Made by a program: the position numbers and the translations under genes. This document shows, in pieces, positions 45,182 to 53,845 of a stretch of DNA of 64,000 nt. The notes beneath the pieces are model-generated. The model made no database searches. It had not been told where the DNA came from and saw only the letters and a program-made list of their open reading frames with translations. Source of the stretch: Shewanella sp. ANA-3 (lineage in GTDB: Bacteria; Pseudomonadota; Gammaproteobacteria; Enterobacterales; Shewanellaceae); NCBI RefSeq assembly GCF_000203935.1, contig NC_008577.1, positions 2,480,001 through 2,544,000 of the forward strand, given 5' to 3'. Numbering within the stretch: position 1 is the first letter of the stretch; each line of letters begins with the position of its first letter.

Positions 45182-45536
45182 ATGATAGGCATTATTGCCG
45201 ATTGTCTTGGTTTACCTGGGCGTCCTACTCTTTTTAAGCCAGATTCTGCTATGGAAAATGCCTGCTGGGGGCAAGAAAACAATGGTTTCTCTGCTGCTGT
45301 TGCCGCTGCTGGCAGGCCTAAGCTTTATTGATGAAATATGGGCCAGGCACCAGTTTCAGGCCTTATGCGCAGAAGATAATTTACTAAGCTACCAGGCGGA
45401 TAAGGTCAGGGGGCAAGCGGTCAGCACCAAAGCGCTGATCCGGAACAATATCAGCGCAGCCGTGCCTATCGTTGAGCATACCCGGTACTGGTTTGTAGCT
45501 GGCACTGATGACATCGTGATCACCAGCAAAAGTTAG
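45182..45536 (+). CDS. hypothetical membrane protein, possibly frameshifted at its start
   Basis: The main frame (from a TTG at 45195) gives 113 residues. There are two hydrophobic helices (LVYLGVLLFLSQILLW and MVSLLLLPLLAGLSF), then DEIWARHQFQALCAEDN and a soluble tail. Function is not recognised. The only good ribosome site, AAAGGAAG (45169-45176), belongs to the ATG at 45182, which is in another frame. Joining MIGIIA to IVLVYLGVLL would need one base less around 45197-45201, so a single-base insertion or sequencing error is suspected. Confidence 0.45.
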
Positions 45537-45543
45537 TTAGAAA

Positions 45544-46448
45544 ATGGAAATTTATCTCCTCAAGATGCTGAGAAGCAATTAAGCGACATCTTAGTTCCGT
45601 TATTAAATGAAGATGGGTATAACATTGTTCAGACTCCTTTTCGCGGTGACATTGGAGTAGATTTTATTGCTGAGAAGCAACTTTCCACTAACCTAGAGCA
45701 AGTGGGAATCGAATATAAGCACTATAAATCTGCTGTAGGTGTCGATGCTGTTCGCCGGTTACTGGGAACAACATTTACTCACAACTTTGACCGTTTAATT
45801 TTAGTAACCAAATCTCGTTTTACTAAAGCTGCCCTTGAGCTTGCGAATTCGGCTTTACCAGTCAAGCTTGAACTAATTGACTTAGATGCTCTAAGAGCGT
45901 GGGTGCAGAGAGCAGAAAAAACTGAAGACTATGACTTCGAACTAGTAAATATTATTCGTTCCAATATTAGCGAGCGGTTAGCAGTGCTAATAGCTAAAAA
46001 TCCGCGATATCTAATGGATATTGAATGGAGAGAGCTTGAGTATGTTATTCAAACCGTTTTTGAAGAGCTAGGGTTCAGCGCAGAACTTACCCCAGGAAGC
46101 AAAGATGGCGGTAAAGATTTAGTGCTTACCTGTAGGATTTCTGGGCAAGATCATACATATTACGTAGAGCTGAAGCACTGGAGATCCCAACAAAAAGTAG
46201 GTGGACAAGCTGCTAGAGGTTTCCTGAAAGTGATTGTTAATGAAGAAGTGAATGGTGGGTTATTTCTTTCTTCATATGGTTATTGTGAGAATGCGTTTGA
46301 AATGTTGACTGAAATTGACAGAAAACATTTAAAGTTCGGCGATCAGAAAAAAATCGTTACATTATGTACACAATACGTTAAGTCTAAATCTGGTATTTGG
46401 TCTCCTACTAGCGGTTTATCGGAAGTATTGTTTGAACAAACTATATAA
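45544..46448 (+). pseudogene. tandem PD-(D/E)XK nuclease, frameshifted at the 5' end
   Basis: The frame is open from 45537 to 46448 but has no ATG, GTG or TTG before a GTG at 45702. The ATG at 45544 would enter this frame if the A run at 45548-45550 had one more base (MENLSPQDAEKQLSDIL). Two Mrr-like nuclease modules are visible. The first is GDIGVDFIA with IEYKHYK; the second (C-terminal) is DGGKDLVLTC with YYVELKHW. Both keep the Asp and E-x-K acids. Starting at 45702 would lose the first Asp. It is probably a restriction-type defence gene now inactive or only partly expressed. An attC-like site follows five bases after the stop. Confidence 0.6.
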
Positions 46449-46452
46449 ATTC

Positions 46453-46520
46453 GCCTAACAAGGCGCTCAAGAATGACAAAAAACGCTTGGCGTTTTTTGC
46501 ATCTTAGCTTTGCGTTAACC
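46453..46520 (+). other. integron attC-like recombination site
   Basis: The start is R'' GCCTAAC and L'' GCTCAAG. A central stem CAAAAAACGC/GCGTTTTTTG follows, then L' CTTAGC and R' GCGTTAACC. Folded, GCT-C-AAG pairs with CTTAGC leaving one extrahelical base, as in known attC sites, and TAAC pairs with GTTA. It begins five bases after the nuclease stop, where a cassette attC would be. R' deviates from GTTRRRY (GTTAACC). No IntI gene is in the window. Confidence 0.55.
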
Positions 46521-46707
46521 CATAGAAATTTTTATCCGAAAATGTCGAGTTAGAGTTAAGGCTTTAACTCGGAATTGTCCAATTACTTGATAGAGCATTT
46601 AATACAAATGAAAGAATAGGGCGGAATAAAAGTAGTCACAAAATTAGTGTTTTAAGATGCTTATTACATTGACAAATGCCATACATTTTTTACAAGGAAG
46701 CATCTTC

Positions 46708-47178
46708 ATGATATCAGTAACTTTTCACGAAAACTCGAGGCGTACACGTCAATTCAAGTCTGAAAATGGAGCTTTGAAGGCCGTATGGAAATGGCTTAAA
46801 GCAACAGAAGACGATAACGCCTATGCAGTGATTATTGGTCCTATGTATTCTGAGCCAAGAGTCATCAAAGGCTGGCAAGAACTTCCATTCAGTGAACCTG
46901 AAAATTTAGACTTTTTGCAGACTAAGGAATGGCGTCGACTGAGACAACAGGCCTTTGAGTTATATGGAAACTTTTGTGCCTGCTGTGGTAGAGGTCCAAA
47001 AGATGGCGTAGTGCTTCATGTAGATCATAAAAAACCTCGTTCGAAATATCCAAAACTTCAAGATGACATCAACAATCTTCAGATTCTTTGTGAAGAACAC
47101 AACCAAATGAAATCCAATACATCTGAGCGCGATTGGGCTCAGTGGTGCCAAGCCAACTCTGTACGTGGCACTAAATAG
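46708..47178 (+). CDS. HNH endonuclease
   Basis: A 156-residue protein with a C-terminal HNH domain: FCACCGRGPKDG, then VLHVDHKKPRSKYPKL, then INNLQILCEEHNQMKSN. It has two CxxC-like metal pairs, the catalytic His of VDHK and the Asn of the NN pair. The N-terminal part (about 1-70) is a short beta-rich segment (MISVTFHENSRRTRQF). The ATG at 46708 lies seven bases after AAGGAAG; the in-frame ATG at 46657 lacks a ribosome site. It is the last gene inside the island. It may be a restriction or homing-type nuclease; the target is unknown. Confidence 0.8.
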   Translation: MISVTFHENSRRTRQFKSENGALKAVWKWLKATEDDNAYAVIIGPMYSEPRVIKGWQELPFSEPENLDFLQTKEWRRLRQQAFELYGNFCACCGRGPKDGVVLHVDHKKPRSKYPKLQDDINNLQILCEEHNQMKSNTSERDWAQWCQANSVRGTK

Positions 47179-47264
47179 TCCAACACAAGGGTTAGTGAGG
47201 CACGGGCACGTGTCGAAGTATTCATAAATCAGAGCGACTGTTGTTATAAACACTCAGACACAAA

Positions 47265-47288
47265 ATTCTCACGTATTTCAGAATAGAG
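47265..47288 (+). repeat. subterminal copy of the end motif, right end
   Basis: ATTCTCAC-GTATT-TCAGAAT-AGAG has the same layout as the copies at the left end. A partial inverted copy (TCAGAATAGTGAGAA, 47297-47311) lies between it and the terminal repeat. Confidence 0.5.
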
Positions 47289-47311
47289 CACCTAAATCAG
47301 AATAGTGAGAA

Positions 47312-47337
47312 CATTCTGATTCTCAGTGAGAATTGTC
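47312..47337 (-). repeat. right terminal inverted repeat of the island
   Basis: Read on the minus strand it starts GACAATTCTCACTGAGAATC and ends in AGAATG, matching the left end at 24 of 26 positions. ACGCAT follows directly outside at 47338-47343, the same six bases that precede the left repeat. Confidence 0.65.
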
Positions 47338-47440
47338 ACGCATAGGGAATAGTGCTTTCCATATTTACTCACATTCAATTTAACATAATATACATTGTGC
47401 GCAACTTTGTGTGAGAGGGATTTGGGATGCCAACACAGCA

Positions 47441-48736
47441 CTAGTCAATGCCTTGTAGATGGTCTAATGGCTTATTGAAGGCGCTTTCGTGTCGTTCGAT
47501 TTGTGTGGTGTGCAAATATTTCGATGTGGTGTCGATACTCTCATGGCCAGCATCGGCTTGCACGTGTGACAACGGCCGACGATTGATATTGATGTCATGA
47601 GTGATCCCTGTGTGCCGGATATTATGCGCGGTGAGTTTTCGCATTTGCTCGGCATCGTGATTAAAGCCATCGGCTTGCGCGTTATCTGCCGCGAGATTGA
47701 TAATGGTCTGAATATCTTCGCGGATTTGCCTGATCCCAAGATTGGCATTCACAAGACCCGCGTCGCGGCCACGACCGGCGGCGCGATGACGTACGAACAA
47801 AGGATGATGTTCGCCTTGGTTTGGAAAATCAGGCAGCCCTAAAAATTGCCGATATTTGACTAAACCATCGAGTAATGCCTTAGAAATCGCCACGCTGCGT
47901 TTTTTGCCGCCTTTACTGAGTGGAATGTGAAAACTCCAAATACCTGTCTGTGGATTTTGCCTAAATTGCCCCATAACCGGTGAATAGCCAACCCGCGCCG
48001 AAACATCCGAAATGCGCAGATAACAGGAATAAATCAATGAAATCAAGAATAAACTACGTTGATGCAACTCTGGGGACTCAGTAGCCAATTGAGTGACGGT
48101 ACTCATAACATAGGACCACTGTAACTCTGTGAAAGCCAAGCTATTTTCTTCTTCCTCTGTTTGCCTTTGATACTGCTTATTCTGCGCAAAACGGCTGTGA
48201 TTCAACCAAATTTGCGCGGAATTACGCTCGCAAAACTCCTCACTTATTAAGTAACTGTAAAACGAGGATAAAATGGCAATCTTGGTTTTTAACGCATTAT
48301 CGCTCAACACATAGGGTTGAATTTGACCTAACTGTTTCTTGCCCACAAATGGCCGCCAAAGACTGTTTGGTACCCGTTCATCGCGCAATTTGTCCAATTT
48401 AAATTGTGGCACATTAAAATAACCGATCAGTTCCAGCGGCGGCGCCAAGCAGTAATCCACATAACGACTCATATCCTTACGTAGCACCTGTGTGGGTGAC
48501 ATTTTCGCGACATCAAAGCACCAATGCAGGAACGTGGTCAGTTCACTTCGATAGGCTTTATAGTTGTTTTCACTGTGTTTTTGCTCGAACAACCAATCAG
48601 TTGCGTGTTCCATCACTAAACCCGCATCGGGCACATCAGATAAGCTGACTTGAGTGATGTATTGATTCACCACACTGTTGCCATATTGTATGAATTCAAT
48701 TGAATCAAACAGAGGTAAAACTGGAGGTAGCTGCAT
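47441..48736 (-). CDS. tyrosine recombinase/integrase
   Basis: A 431-residue phage-type integrase. The N-terminal SAM-like DNA-binding half includes NNYKAYRSELTTFLHWCFD. The catalytic half has Arg241 (CYLRISDVSAR), the beta-hairpin Lys (PLSKGGKKRSVAIS), H-x-x-R (TAHNIRHTGITHD), a third-motif His (ADAGHESIDTTS) and the nucleophile Tyr407 (KYLHTTQ), so it looks active. It does not look like an integron IntI. Its base composition resembles the core genome. It points toward the island, ending 104 bases from the right terminal repeat. Whether it moves the island or is a resident gene is open. Confidence 0.9.
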   Translation of the reverse strand: MQLPPVLPLFDSIEFIQYGNSVVNQYITQVSLSDVPDAGLVMEHATDWLFEQKHSENNYKAYRSELTTFLHWCFDVAKMSPTQVLRKDMSRYVDYCLAPPLELIGYFNVPQFKLDKLRDERVPNSLWRPFVGKKQLGQIQPYVLSDNALKTKIAILSSFYSYLISEEFCERNSAQIWLNHSRFAQNKQYQRQTEEEENSLAFTELQWSYVMSTVTQLATESPELHQRSLFLISLIYSCYLRISDVSARVGYSPVMGQFRQNPQTGIWSFHIPLSKGGKKRSVAISKALLDGLVKYRQFLGLPDFPNQGEHHPLFVRHRAAGRGRDAGLVNANLGIRQIREDIQTIINLAADNAQADGFNHDAEQMRKLTAHNIRHTGITHDININRRPLSHVQADAGHESIDTTSKYLHTTQIERHESAFNKPLDHLQGID

Positions 48737-48797
48737 ATTAACTTTAAAATTTAACTATTTATTGCATGATAATACTTAAACGCAAATGCCGATAACG

Positions 48798-49016
48798 TTA
48801 TTTATCGGCATTAACCAAAAACTCAATTTGCGAACAGTTTGTTTGCGTACATTGCTGGCAACTAATGCGTTTTTGACAGCAAATCAGGCAAAGCTGCCAG
48901 ACTTTACGTTTAGATTGACTATCGAGACACGAGAAATCCGCCGCACATAACTTACCTTCACGGATAAGCTGCGCGAGTTTCTCCTCAGAAATCGATAAAT
49001 TGATCCGCTCGGCCAT
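48798..49016 (-). CDS. small cysteine-rich hypothetical protein
   Basis: A 72-residue protein. The N-terminal half is a helix (ISEEKLAQLIREGKLCAADF). The C-terminal half carries eight cysteines spaced like a zinc-binding knuckle (C-L-D, LCLICCQKRISCQQC, TNC). It lies 61 bases upstream of the integrase gene on the same strand and might be co-transcribed with it. No family was recognised. A small DNA- or RNA-binding accessory protein is possible, but nothing proves it. Confidence 0.6.
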   Translation of the reverse strand: MAERINLSISEEKLAQLIREGKLCAADFSCLDSQSKRKVWQLCLICCQKRISCQQCTQTNCSQIEFLVNADK

Positions 49017-49186
49017 ATAAATCCCCTGCTAATAATCCTGTTTCGATAATACCAAGATGAGAATAATTCTCAATAATCTTAATTCAATAATGCTAACTCC
49101 CCCACTTTATTAATTTTTTCAACTTATCCGATTGGCTTCTACTACACTCTAACTGTGTGATGCTCCTTTATGTGATGAGGTATCGG

Positions 49187-50764
49187 ATGGTGATTGATCT
49201 TGCAAACAAAAAGCCGTTGTTCTCCGCGAAGAAAGCCACAGAAATATCCCCCGCTGCCGCTCCGTGGAAGATCCTTGTTGTTGATGATGAACCCGATGTC
49301 CACACAGTCACCAAACTTGCTCTTTCACGTTTTCGACTCGATGGCCGTGCCCTCACCTTTATTAATGCCTACAGTGGTGAACAGGCCAAAGAACTGCTCG
49401 CACAGGAGCAAGACATTGCCGTCGCCTTTATCGATGTGGTGATGGAGAGCGACCATGCTGGGCTCGAGCTGGTCAAATGGATCCGCGAAGTGCAAGTGAA
49501 CAAAAATATTCGACTCATTCTGCGCACCGGCCAGCCAGGACAAGCCCCCGAAGAAGATGTGATAGTCAATTACGATATTAATGATTACAAAGCAAAATCT
49601 GAGCTTGATTCCCGTAAGCTGATGACCAGCGTCTACTCTTCATTACGCTCGTACCGCGATATTATGGAAATCGAACAAGCAAGACGCGCGCAAATGAATC
49701 ACAGAATAGGTTTAGAGCGGGTACTTGAGGCCACCTCGGGCTTGTTTGAACTGCGAACGCTACATAAGTTTGCCGATGGACTCCTTACACAAGTCGCCAC
49801 CCTACTCAACCTCGATACTGAAACCTTATTACTCACCTGCAATGCGATGGATGCGATCAGCGGCCATGTGGATTCGGCCGAAATCGAAATCCTCGCGGGA
49901 ACAGGCCAGTTTGCCAATAGCCCTCCTCATAAAGAACTCCCTGAGCATATTGGTAAATTACTACGTAGCGCCTTAATCCAAAAACGCTGCCTATACGAAG
50001 ACAATTGTTTTGTGGGTTACTTCCCGACAAAGAGCGGGCTTATCAATCTACTCTATATGGATGGCATTGATAAAATAGATGATTTGGACAAAAAACTGGT
50101 CGATATCTTTGCGATAAACGTCGGGGTTGCGTTTGAGAATCTACTCCTGAATCAGGAAGTTGAAGATACCCAATCAGAACTGATCCTGCGCTTAGGCGAT
50201 GTGGTTGAGAGTCGTTCTAAAGAGGCCGCCAATCATGTTAAACGCATGGCGGAATATTGTGCCCAGCTAGCGTTATTGGCTGGGTTAACCGAAATCGAAG
50301 CCGACTTGCTGCGCCGCGCTTCACCTATGCACGATATAGGTAAAATCGCGATCCCCGATGCGGTGTTACTCAAACCCGGTAAATTAGATGATCAAGAATG
50401 GTCAGTGATGCGCCAACATCCGACTATTGGCTATCAAATTCTCGCAAATTCCGAGCGGCCGATCCTTAAAGCGGCGGCGATTATCGCCCTACAACACCAT
50501 GAAAAATATGACGGCTCTGGCTATCCAGGCAATTTACAACAAGATCAAATTCACATTTTCGCCCGCATCGTTGCTATCGCCGATGTGTTCGATGCCCTGT
50601 CTCACGCCCGTTGCTATAAAGCCGCATGGCCATTAAACGAAGTGATAGATGAAATGCGCAAAGGTGCGGGTAAGCATTTTGACCCCGATTTGCTGGAACT
50701 CTTTATCAATAACATCGATATTTTCGTGCGGGTCAAAGAGAGTTGGAAGGATCATGACGAATAA
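49187..50764 (+). CDS. response regulator with DUF3369 and HD-GYP domains
   Basis: A 525-residue protein that probably hydrolyses cyclic di-GMP. The N-terminal receiver (about 25-150) has the acid pair in VVDDEPDVHT and the phospho-acceptor Asp in AFIDVVMESDHAG. The middle (about 165-320) fits the DUF3369/GAF-like domain. The C-terminal HD-GYP domain has MHDIGKIAIPDAVLLKPGKL and HHEKYDGSGYPGNL, with the intact HD pair and GYP motif. The ATG at 49187 follows TGAGGT; earlier in-frame starts lack a ribosome site. No histidine kinase is next to it, so it is an orphan. Confidence 0.9.
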   Translation: MVIDLANKKPLFSAKKATEISPAAAPWKILVVDDEPDVHTVTKLALSRFRLDGRALTFINAYSGEQAKELLAQEQDIAVAFIDVVMESDHAGLELVKWIREVQVNKNIRLILRTGQPGQAPEEDVIVNYDINDYKAKSELDSRKLMTSVYSSLRSYRDIMEIEQARRAQMNHRIGLERVLEATSGLFELRTLHKFADGLLTQVATLLNLDTETLLLTCNAMDAISGHVDSAEIEILAGTGQFANSPPHKELPEHIGKLLRSALIQKRCLYEDNCFVGYFPTKSGLINLLYMDGIDKIDDLDKKLVDIFAINVGVAFENLLLNQEVEDTQSELILRLGDVVESRSKEAANHVKRMAEYCAQLALLAGLTEIEADLLRRASPMHDIGKIAIPDAVLLKPGKLDDQEWSVMRQHPTIGYQILANSERPILKAAAIIALQHHEKYDGSGYPGNLQQDQIHIFARIVAIADVFDALSHARCYKAAWPLNEVIDEMRKGAGKHFDPDLLELFINNIDIFVRVKESWKDHDE

Positions 50765-50872
50765 TGAAAATAAGCTTAAAAATCAGTAGAAAATTCATCA
50801 TTATTCGCCATATCAACGCGTTTATTCGTTTAAATTGACCAACAGGGGTTTAATAGGAGTTAATTCCCCTGC

Positions 50873-51325
50873 TTAGTGAGGATTATCGGCAAGAAAGTCA
50901 AAAATAACGGCGTGCTCCTCTCCGTTTCGGTTAAAACGGATAAATCCTCGCCACACCATGTATCCGCTGCTGCAAGAACCGTAAATCATCTGTCCTTCAT
51001 AGTGAGTTTTATTCAGTTCATTAAGATTGACAGGAATAATGCCCATAAACATATCTCGACCTTCTAAACGTATCTGAAGATTGTCAATCGGCTCTGAGGT
51101 TAATAGCTTCAATGTTAATGGCTTTTCGCTCGGCGCATGGGCTGGTGACAGGCTAATTCGCAGTTCAACACCCGCGACGTTTTTAATGCAATCCCCCTGT
51201 GTAAAAGCACAAAGTGTTGGGTCTACAGCCTTTGTTTCGACCTGTTGCGTGGCTTTTTCATTACAAGCTGTGAGATTCATCATAACTAGCATGATGGATA
51301 GCGGAAGAAGTTTGCGAGTAAGCAC
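50873..51325 (-). CDS. conserved lipoprotein, divergent from ccoN
   Basis: A protein of about 150 residues with a lipoprotein signal (LLPLSIMLVMMNLTAC, lipobox LTAC). The mature part is a small beta-rich domain with four cysteines (LCAFTQGDC, GSCSSGY) and the pattern LEGRDMFMGIIPVNL. Function is unknown. The GTG at 51325, with AAGG nine bases before it, gives a compact signal peptide. An ATG at 51358 is also in frame but would lengthen the n-region. The gene faces away from the cbb3 operon, and the FNR box at 51371-51386 lies in the shared gap. Confidence 0.6.
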   Translation of the reverse strand: MLTRKLLPLSIMLVMMNLTACNEKATQQVETKAVDPTLCAFTQGDCIKNVAGVELRISLSPAHAPSEKPLTLKLLTSEPIDNLQIRLEGRDMFMGIIPVNLNELNKTHYEGQMIYGSCSSGYMVWRGFIRFNRNGEEHAVIFDFLADNPH

Positions 51326-51370
51326 AAAAATTAACCTTGTGATGCAAGATGTTAACATTCTATGGCGTAG

Positions 51371-51386
51371 GTTGATCTAGATCAAC
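51371..51386. promoter_or_regulatory. FNR/EtrA box upstream of ccoN
   Basis: GTTGATCTAGATCAAC is a perfect palindrome containing TTGAT-N4-ATCAA. A possible -10 box TATCTT lies at 51407-51412. With a start near 51420 the box centre falls at -41.5, the class II activator position. The resulting leader before ccoN would be about 160 bases and contains the inverted repeat GCTCAA/TTGAGC (51423-51456). Confidence 0.8.
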
Positions 51387-51581
51387 TTTCCAGACCCCAT
51401 CTTTGGTATCTTTTTTGACATGGCTCAAGTATCATTGCGAAACCTCATATTTGAGCACAAATGTGTAGGGTAACGCATTGACATGGCTTCACAACCCTAA
51501 TAGGGAAGTGGGCTTTGTGTCATATATAACAGGTAAAGCTTGTCTTTACTAAAAGTAAAAGTAATAAGCAGTGGAAGCATT

Positions 51582-53018
51582 ATGATGAACCATTCCCAGC
51601 CAACAGGCGCTGATTACAATTACACCATTGTCCGCCAATTTGCCTTAACCACAGTTTTGTGGGGTATTGTTGGTATGTCAGTCGGTGTATTAATTGCGGC
51701 TCAGTTAATCTGGCCACATCTGAACTTTGATACTCCTTGGTTTACGTATAGTCGCTTGCGACCATTACATACCAATGCGGTTATCTTCGCGTTCGGAACA
51801 TCAGCCCTCTTTGCAACATCCTATTATGTCGTACAACGCACCTGTCAAACCCGACTATTTGCACCTAAATTAGCTGCATTTACGTTTTGGGGATGGCAAG
51901 CCATCATTCTGTCAGCAGCAATCACTCTGCCAATGGGTTACACCAGTGGTAAAGAATATGCTGAATTAGAATGGCCAATCGATATCGCCATCACCATCGT
52001 TTGGGTCTCCTATGCAATAGTGTTCTTCGGCACTATTATCAAACGAACAACATCGCATATTTACGTAGCGAACTGGTTCTTTGGTGCATTTATCATTACG
52101 GTTGCCGTGCTTCACATCGTGAACTCTATGGCCGTTCCTGTTAGCTTGTTCAAGTCATACTCTATGTACAGTGGCGCGGTCGATGCCATGGTGCAATGGT
52201 GGTATGGTCACAACGCGGTAGGCTTCCTGTTAACCGCAGGCTTCTTAGGTATGATGTACTACTTCGTTCCTAAGCAAGCGGGTCGTCCTGTTTACTCATA
52301 TCGTCTGTCTATCGTGCACTTCTGGGCACTGATCGCACTGTACATTTGGGCAGGTCCTCACCACTTACACTACACTGCCCTGCCAGACTGGACTCAGTCG
52401 TTAGGTATGGTGATGTCACTGATCCTGTTCGCACCATCTTGGGGTGGTATGATCAACGGTATCATGACCTTATCTGGTGCATGGCACAAACTGCGTACTG
52501 ACCCAGTACTGCGTTTCTTAGTGGTTTCGCTGTCTTTCTACGGTATGTCGACCTTCGAAGGTCCGATGATGGCCATTAAGACAGTTAACGCTTTATCTCA
52601 CTACACAGACTGGACTGTAGGTCACGTTCACTCAGGCGCGCTAGGCTGGGTGGCAATGGTGTCTATCGGTTCTCTGTATCACTTGATCCCAGTACTATTC
52701 GGCCATGGCCGTATGTACAGCATCAAGTTAGTTAACGTGCATTTCTGGTTAGCAACTATCGGTACTGTTCTTTACATCGTGTCTATGTGGATTTCGGGTG
52801 TAATGCAGGGTCTGATGTGGCGTGCAGTTAACGCTGACGGTACTTTGACTTATAGCTTTGTTGAAAGTCTGGAAGCTTCTTATCCTTTCTACTTCGTACG
52901 TTTCCTCGGCGGTTGTTTCTTCTTAACCGGTATGCTGATCATGGCATACAACGTGATCCGTACTGTGAAAGCCTCTAAAGATTCATTGCCAGCACTGGCT
53001 GAAGCAAAAGCGGCTTAA
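51582..53018 (+). CDS. ccoN: cbb3-type cytochrome c oxidase subunit I
   Basis: A 478-residue haem-copper oxidase catalytic subunit with about 12 membrane spans; it reduces oxygen at high affinity. Visible family motifs include the haem ligand histidine in [15 protein letters not shown], the CuB-side [16 protein letters not shown], the His pair in [15 protein letters not shown], and the last ligands in [15 protein letters not shown]. Two ATGs (51582, 51585) are possible, the second being better spaced from GGAAG. It heads ccoNOQP, and an FNR box upstream suggests induction at low oxygen. Confidence 0.96.
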   Translation: MMNHSQPTGADYNYTIVRQFALTTVLWGIVGMSVGVLIAAQLIWPHLNFDTPWFTYSRLRPLHTNAVIFAFGTSALFATSYYVVQRTCQTRLFAPKLAAFTFWGWQAIILSAAITLPMGYTSGKEYAELEWPIDIAITIVWVSYAIVFFGTIIKRTTSHIYVANWFFGAFIITVAVLHIVNSMAVPVSLFKSYSMYSGAVDAMVQWWYGHNAVGFLLTAGFLGMMYYFVPKQAGRPVYSYRLSIVHFWALIALYIWAGPHHLHYTALPDWTQSLGMVMSLILFAPSWGGMINGIMTLSGAWHKLRTDPVLRFLVVSLSFYGMSTFEGPMMAIKTVNALSHYTDWTVGHVHSGALGWVAMVSIGSLYHLIPVLFGHGRMYSIKLVNVHFWLATIGTVLYIVSMWISGVMQGLMWRAVNADGTLTYSFVESLEASYPFYFVRFLGGCFFLTGMLIMAYNVIRTVKASKDSLPALAEAKAA

Positions 53019-53030
53019 GGAGCAAACTCG

Positions 53031-53657
53031 ATGAAATTTAATCATGAGATAGTTGAAAAAAACATCGGTTTGTTAGCGATCTTCACTGTTATCGCTATCA
53101 GCTTCGGTAGCTTGGTAGAAATCACGCCGCTGATTTTCCAAAAAGATACCACTGAGCCTGTTGAAGGTTTGAAACCTTACACTGCCCTGCAACTTGAAGG
53201 CCGTGACATCTATGTACGTGAAGGTTGCTACAACTGCCACAGCCAGATGATCCGTCCTTTACGTGCAGAGACTGAACGTTACGGTCACTACTCTGTTGCC
53301 GGTGAGTCTGTTTGGGATCACCCATTCCAATGGGGTTCTAAGCGTACTGGTCCAGACTTGGCCCGTGTTGGCGGTCGCTACAGCGATAAATGGCATGAAG
53401 TTCACTTAATCGATCCTCGTGCTGTGGTCCCTCAATCGAATATGCCAGGCTTCCCATGGCTTGCCGAAAACAAGTTAGACGGCAAGTTAACCGGCGACAA
53501 GATGACTATTCTGCGTAACATGCACAAAGGCGGTTACAAAGGTAATGATCTTTACACCGATGAAGAAATCGCAGGCGCGCAGAAAGCTGTTGAAGGTAAG
53601 ACAGAGCTGGAAGCCTTGATTGCATATCTTCAGTCTTTGGGTCACGCACTCAAATAA
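53031..53657 (+). CDS. ccoO: cbb3 oxidase monohaem cytochrome c subunit II
   Basis: A 208-residue membrane-anchored cytochrome c. An N-terminal transmembrane helix (about 10-30) is followed by the single haem c motif CYNCHSQ near residue 66. [20 protein letters not shown] and [16 protein letters not shown] follow, with the axial Met in the latter. It passes electrons from CcoP or soluble cytochrome to CcoN. It has AAGGAG before its ATG and lies 12 bases after ccoN. Confidence 0.96.
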   Translation: MKFNHEIVEKNIGLLAIFTVIAISFGSLVEITPLIFQKDTTEPVEGLKPYTALQLEGRDIYVREGCYNCHSQMIRPLRAETERYGHYSVAGESVWDHPFQWGSKRTGPDLARVGGRYSDKWHEVHLIDPRAVVPQSNMPGFPWLAENKLDGKLTGDKMTILRNMHKGGYKGNDLYTDEEIAGAQKAVEGKTELEALIAYLQSLGHALK

Positions 53658-53668
53658 GGAGGCAATAT

Positions 53669-53845
53669 ATGGATTACGGCACATTACAAGGTATTTTAAC
53701 CATCATTGTGATGCTGACCTTCGTCGGTATATTTGCTTGGGCATATAGCTCGCGTCGTCAAAAATCCTTTGATGAAGCAGCGAATCTTGTGTTTTCCGAT
53801 GAGGAAATCAGCAAGGAATCGAAGGACTCAGGAGAGAATAAGTGA
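53669..53845 (+). CDS. ccoQ: cbb3 oxidase small subunit
   Basis: A 58-residue protein with one transmembrane helix (GILTIIVMLTFVGIFAWAY) and a charged cytoplasmic tail (SFDEAANLVFSDEE). Length and position between ccoO and ccoP identify CcoQ, which stabilises the complex. AAGGAGG precedes the ATG. Its TGA overlaps the ccoP ATG (TGATG). Confidence 0.92.
   Translation: MDYGTLQGILTIIVMLTFVGIFAWAYSSRRQKSFDEAANLVFSDEEISKESKDSGENK

Noticed and set aside
47597..47842. Small frame antisense to the integrase
   Set aside because: It mirrors the conserved catalytic region of the recombinase and has no ribosome site.
47441..48736. Integron integrase IntI for the attC-like site
   Set aside because: The protein is 431 residues, longer than IntI, and lacks a recognisable IntI-specific insertion. 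It looks like a general tyrosine recombinase.
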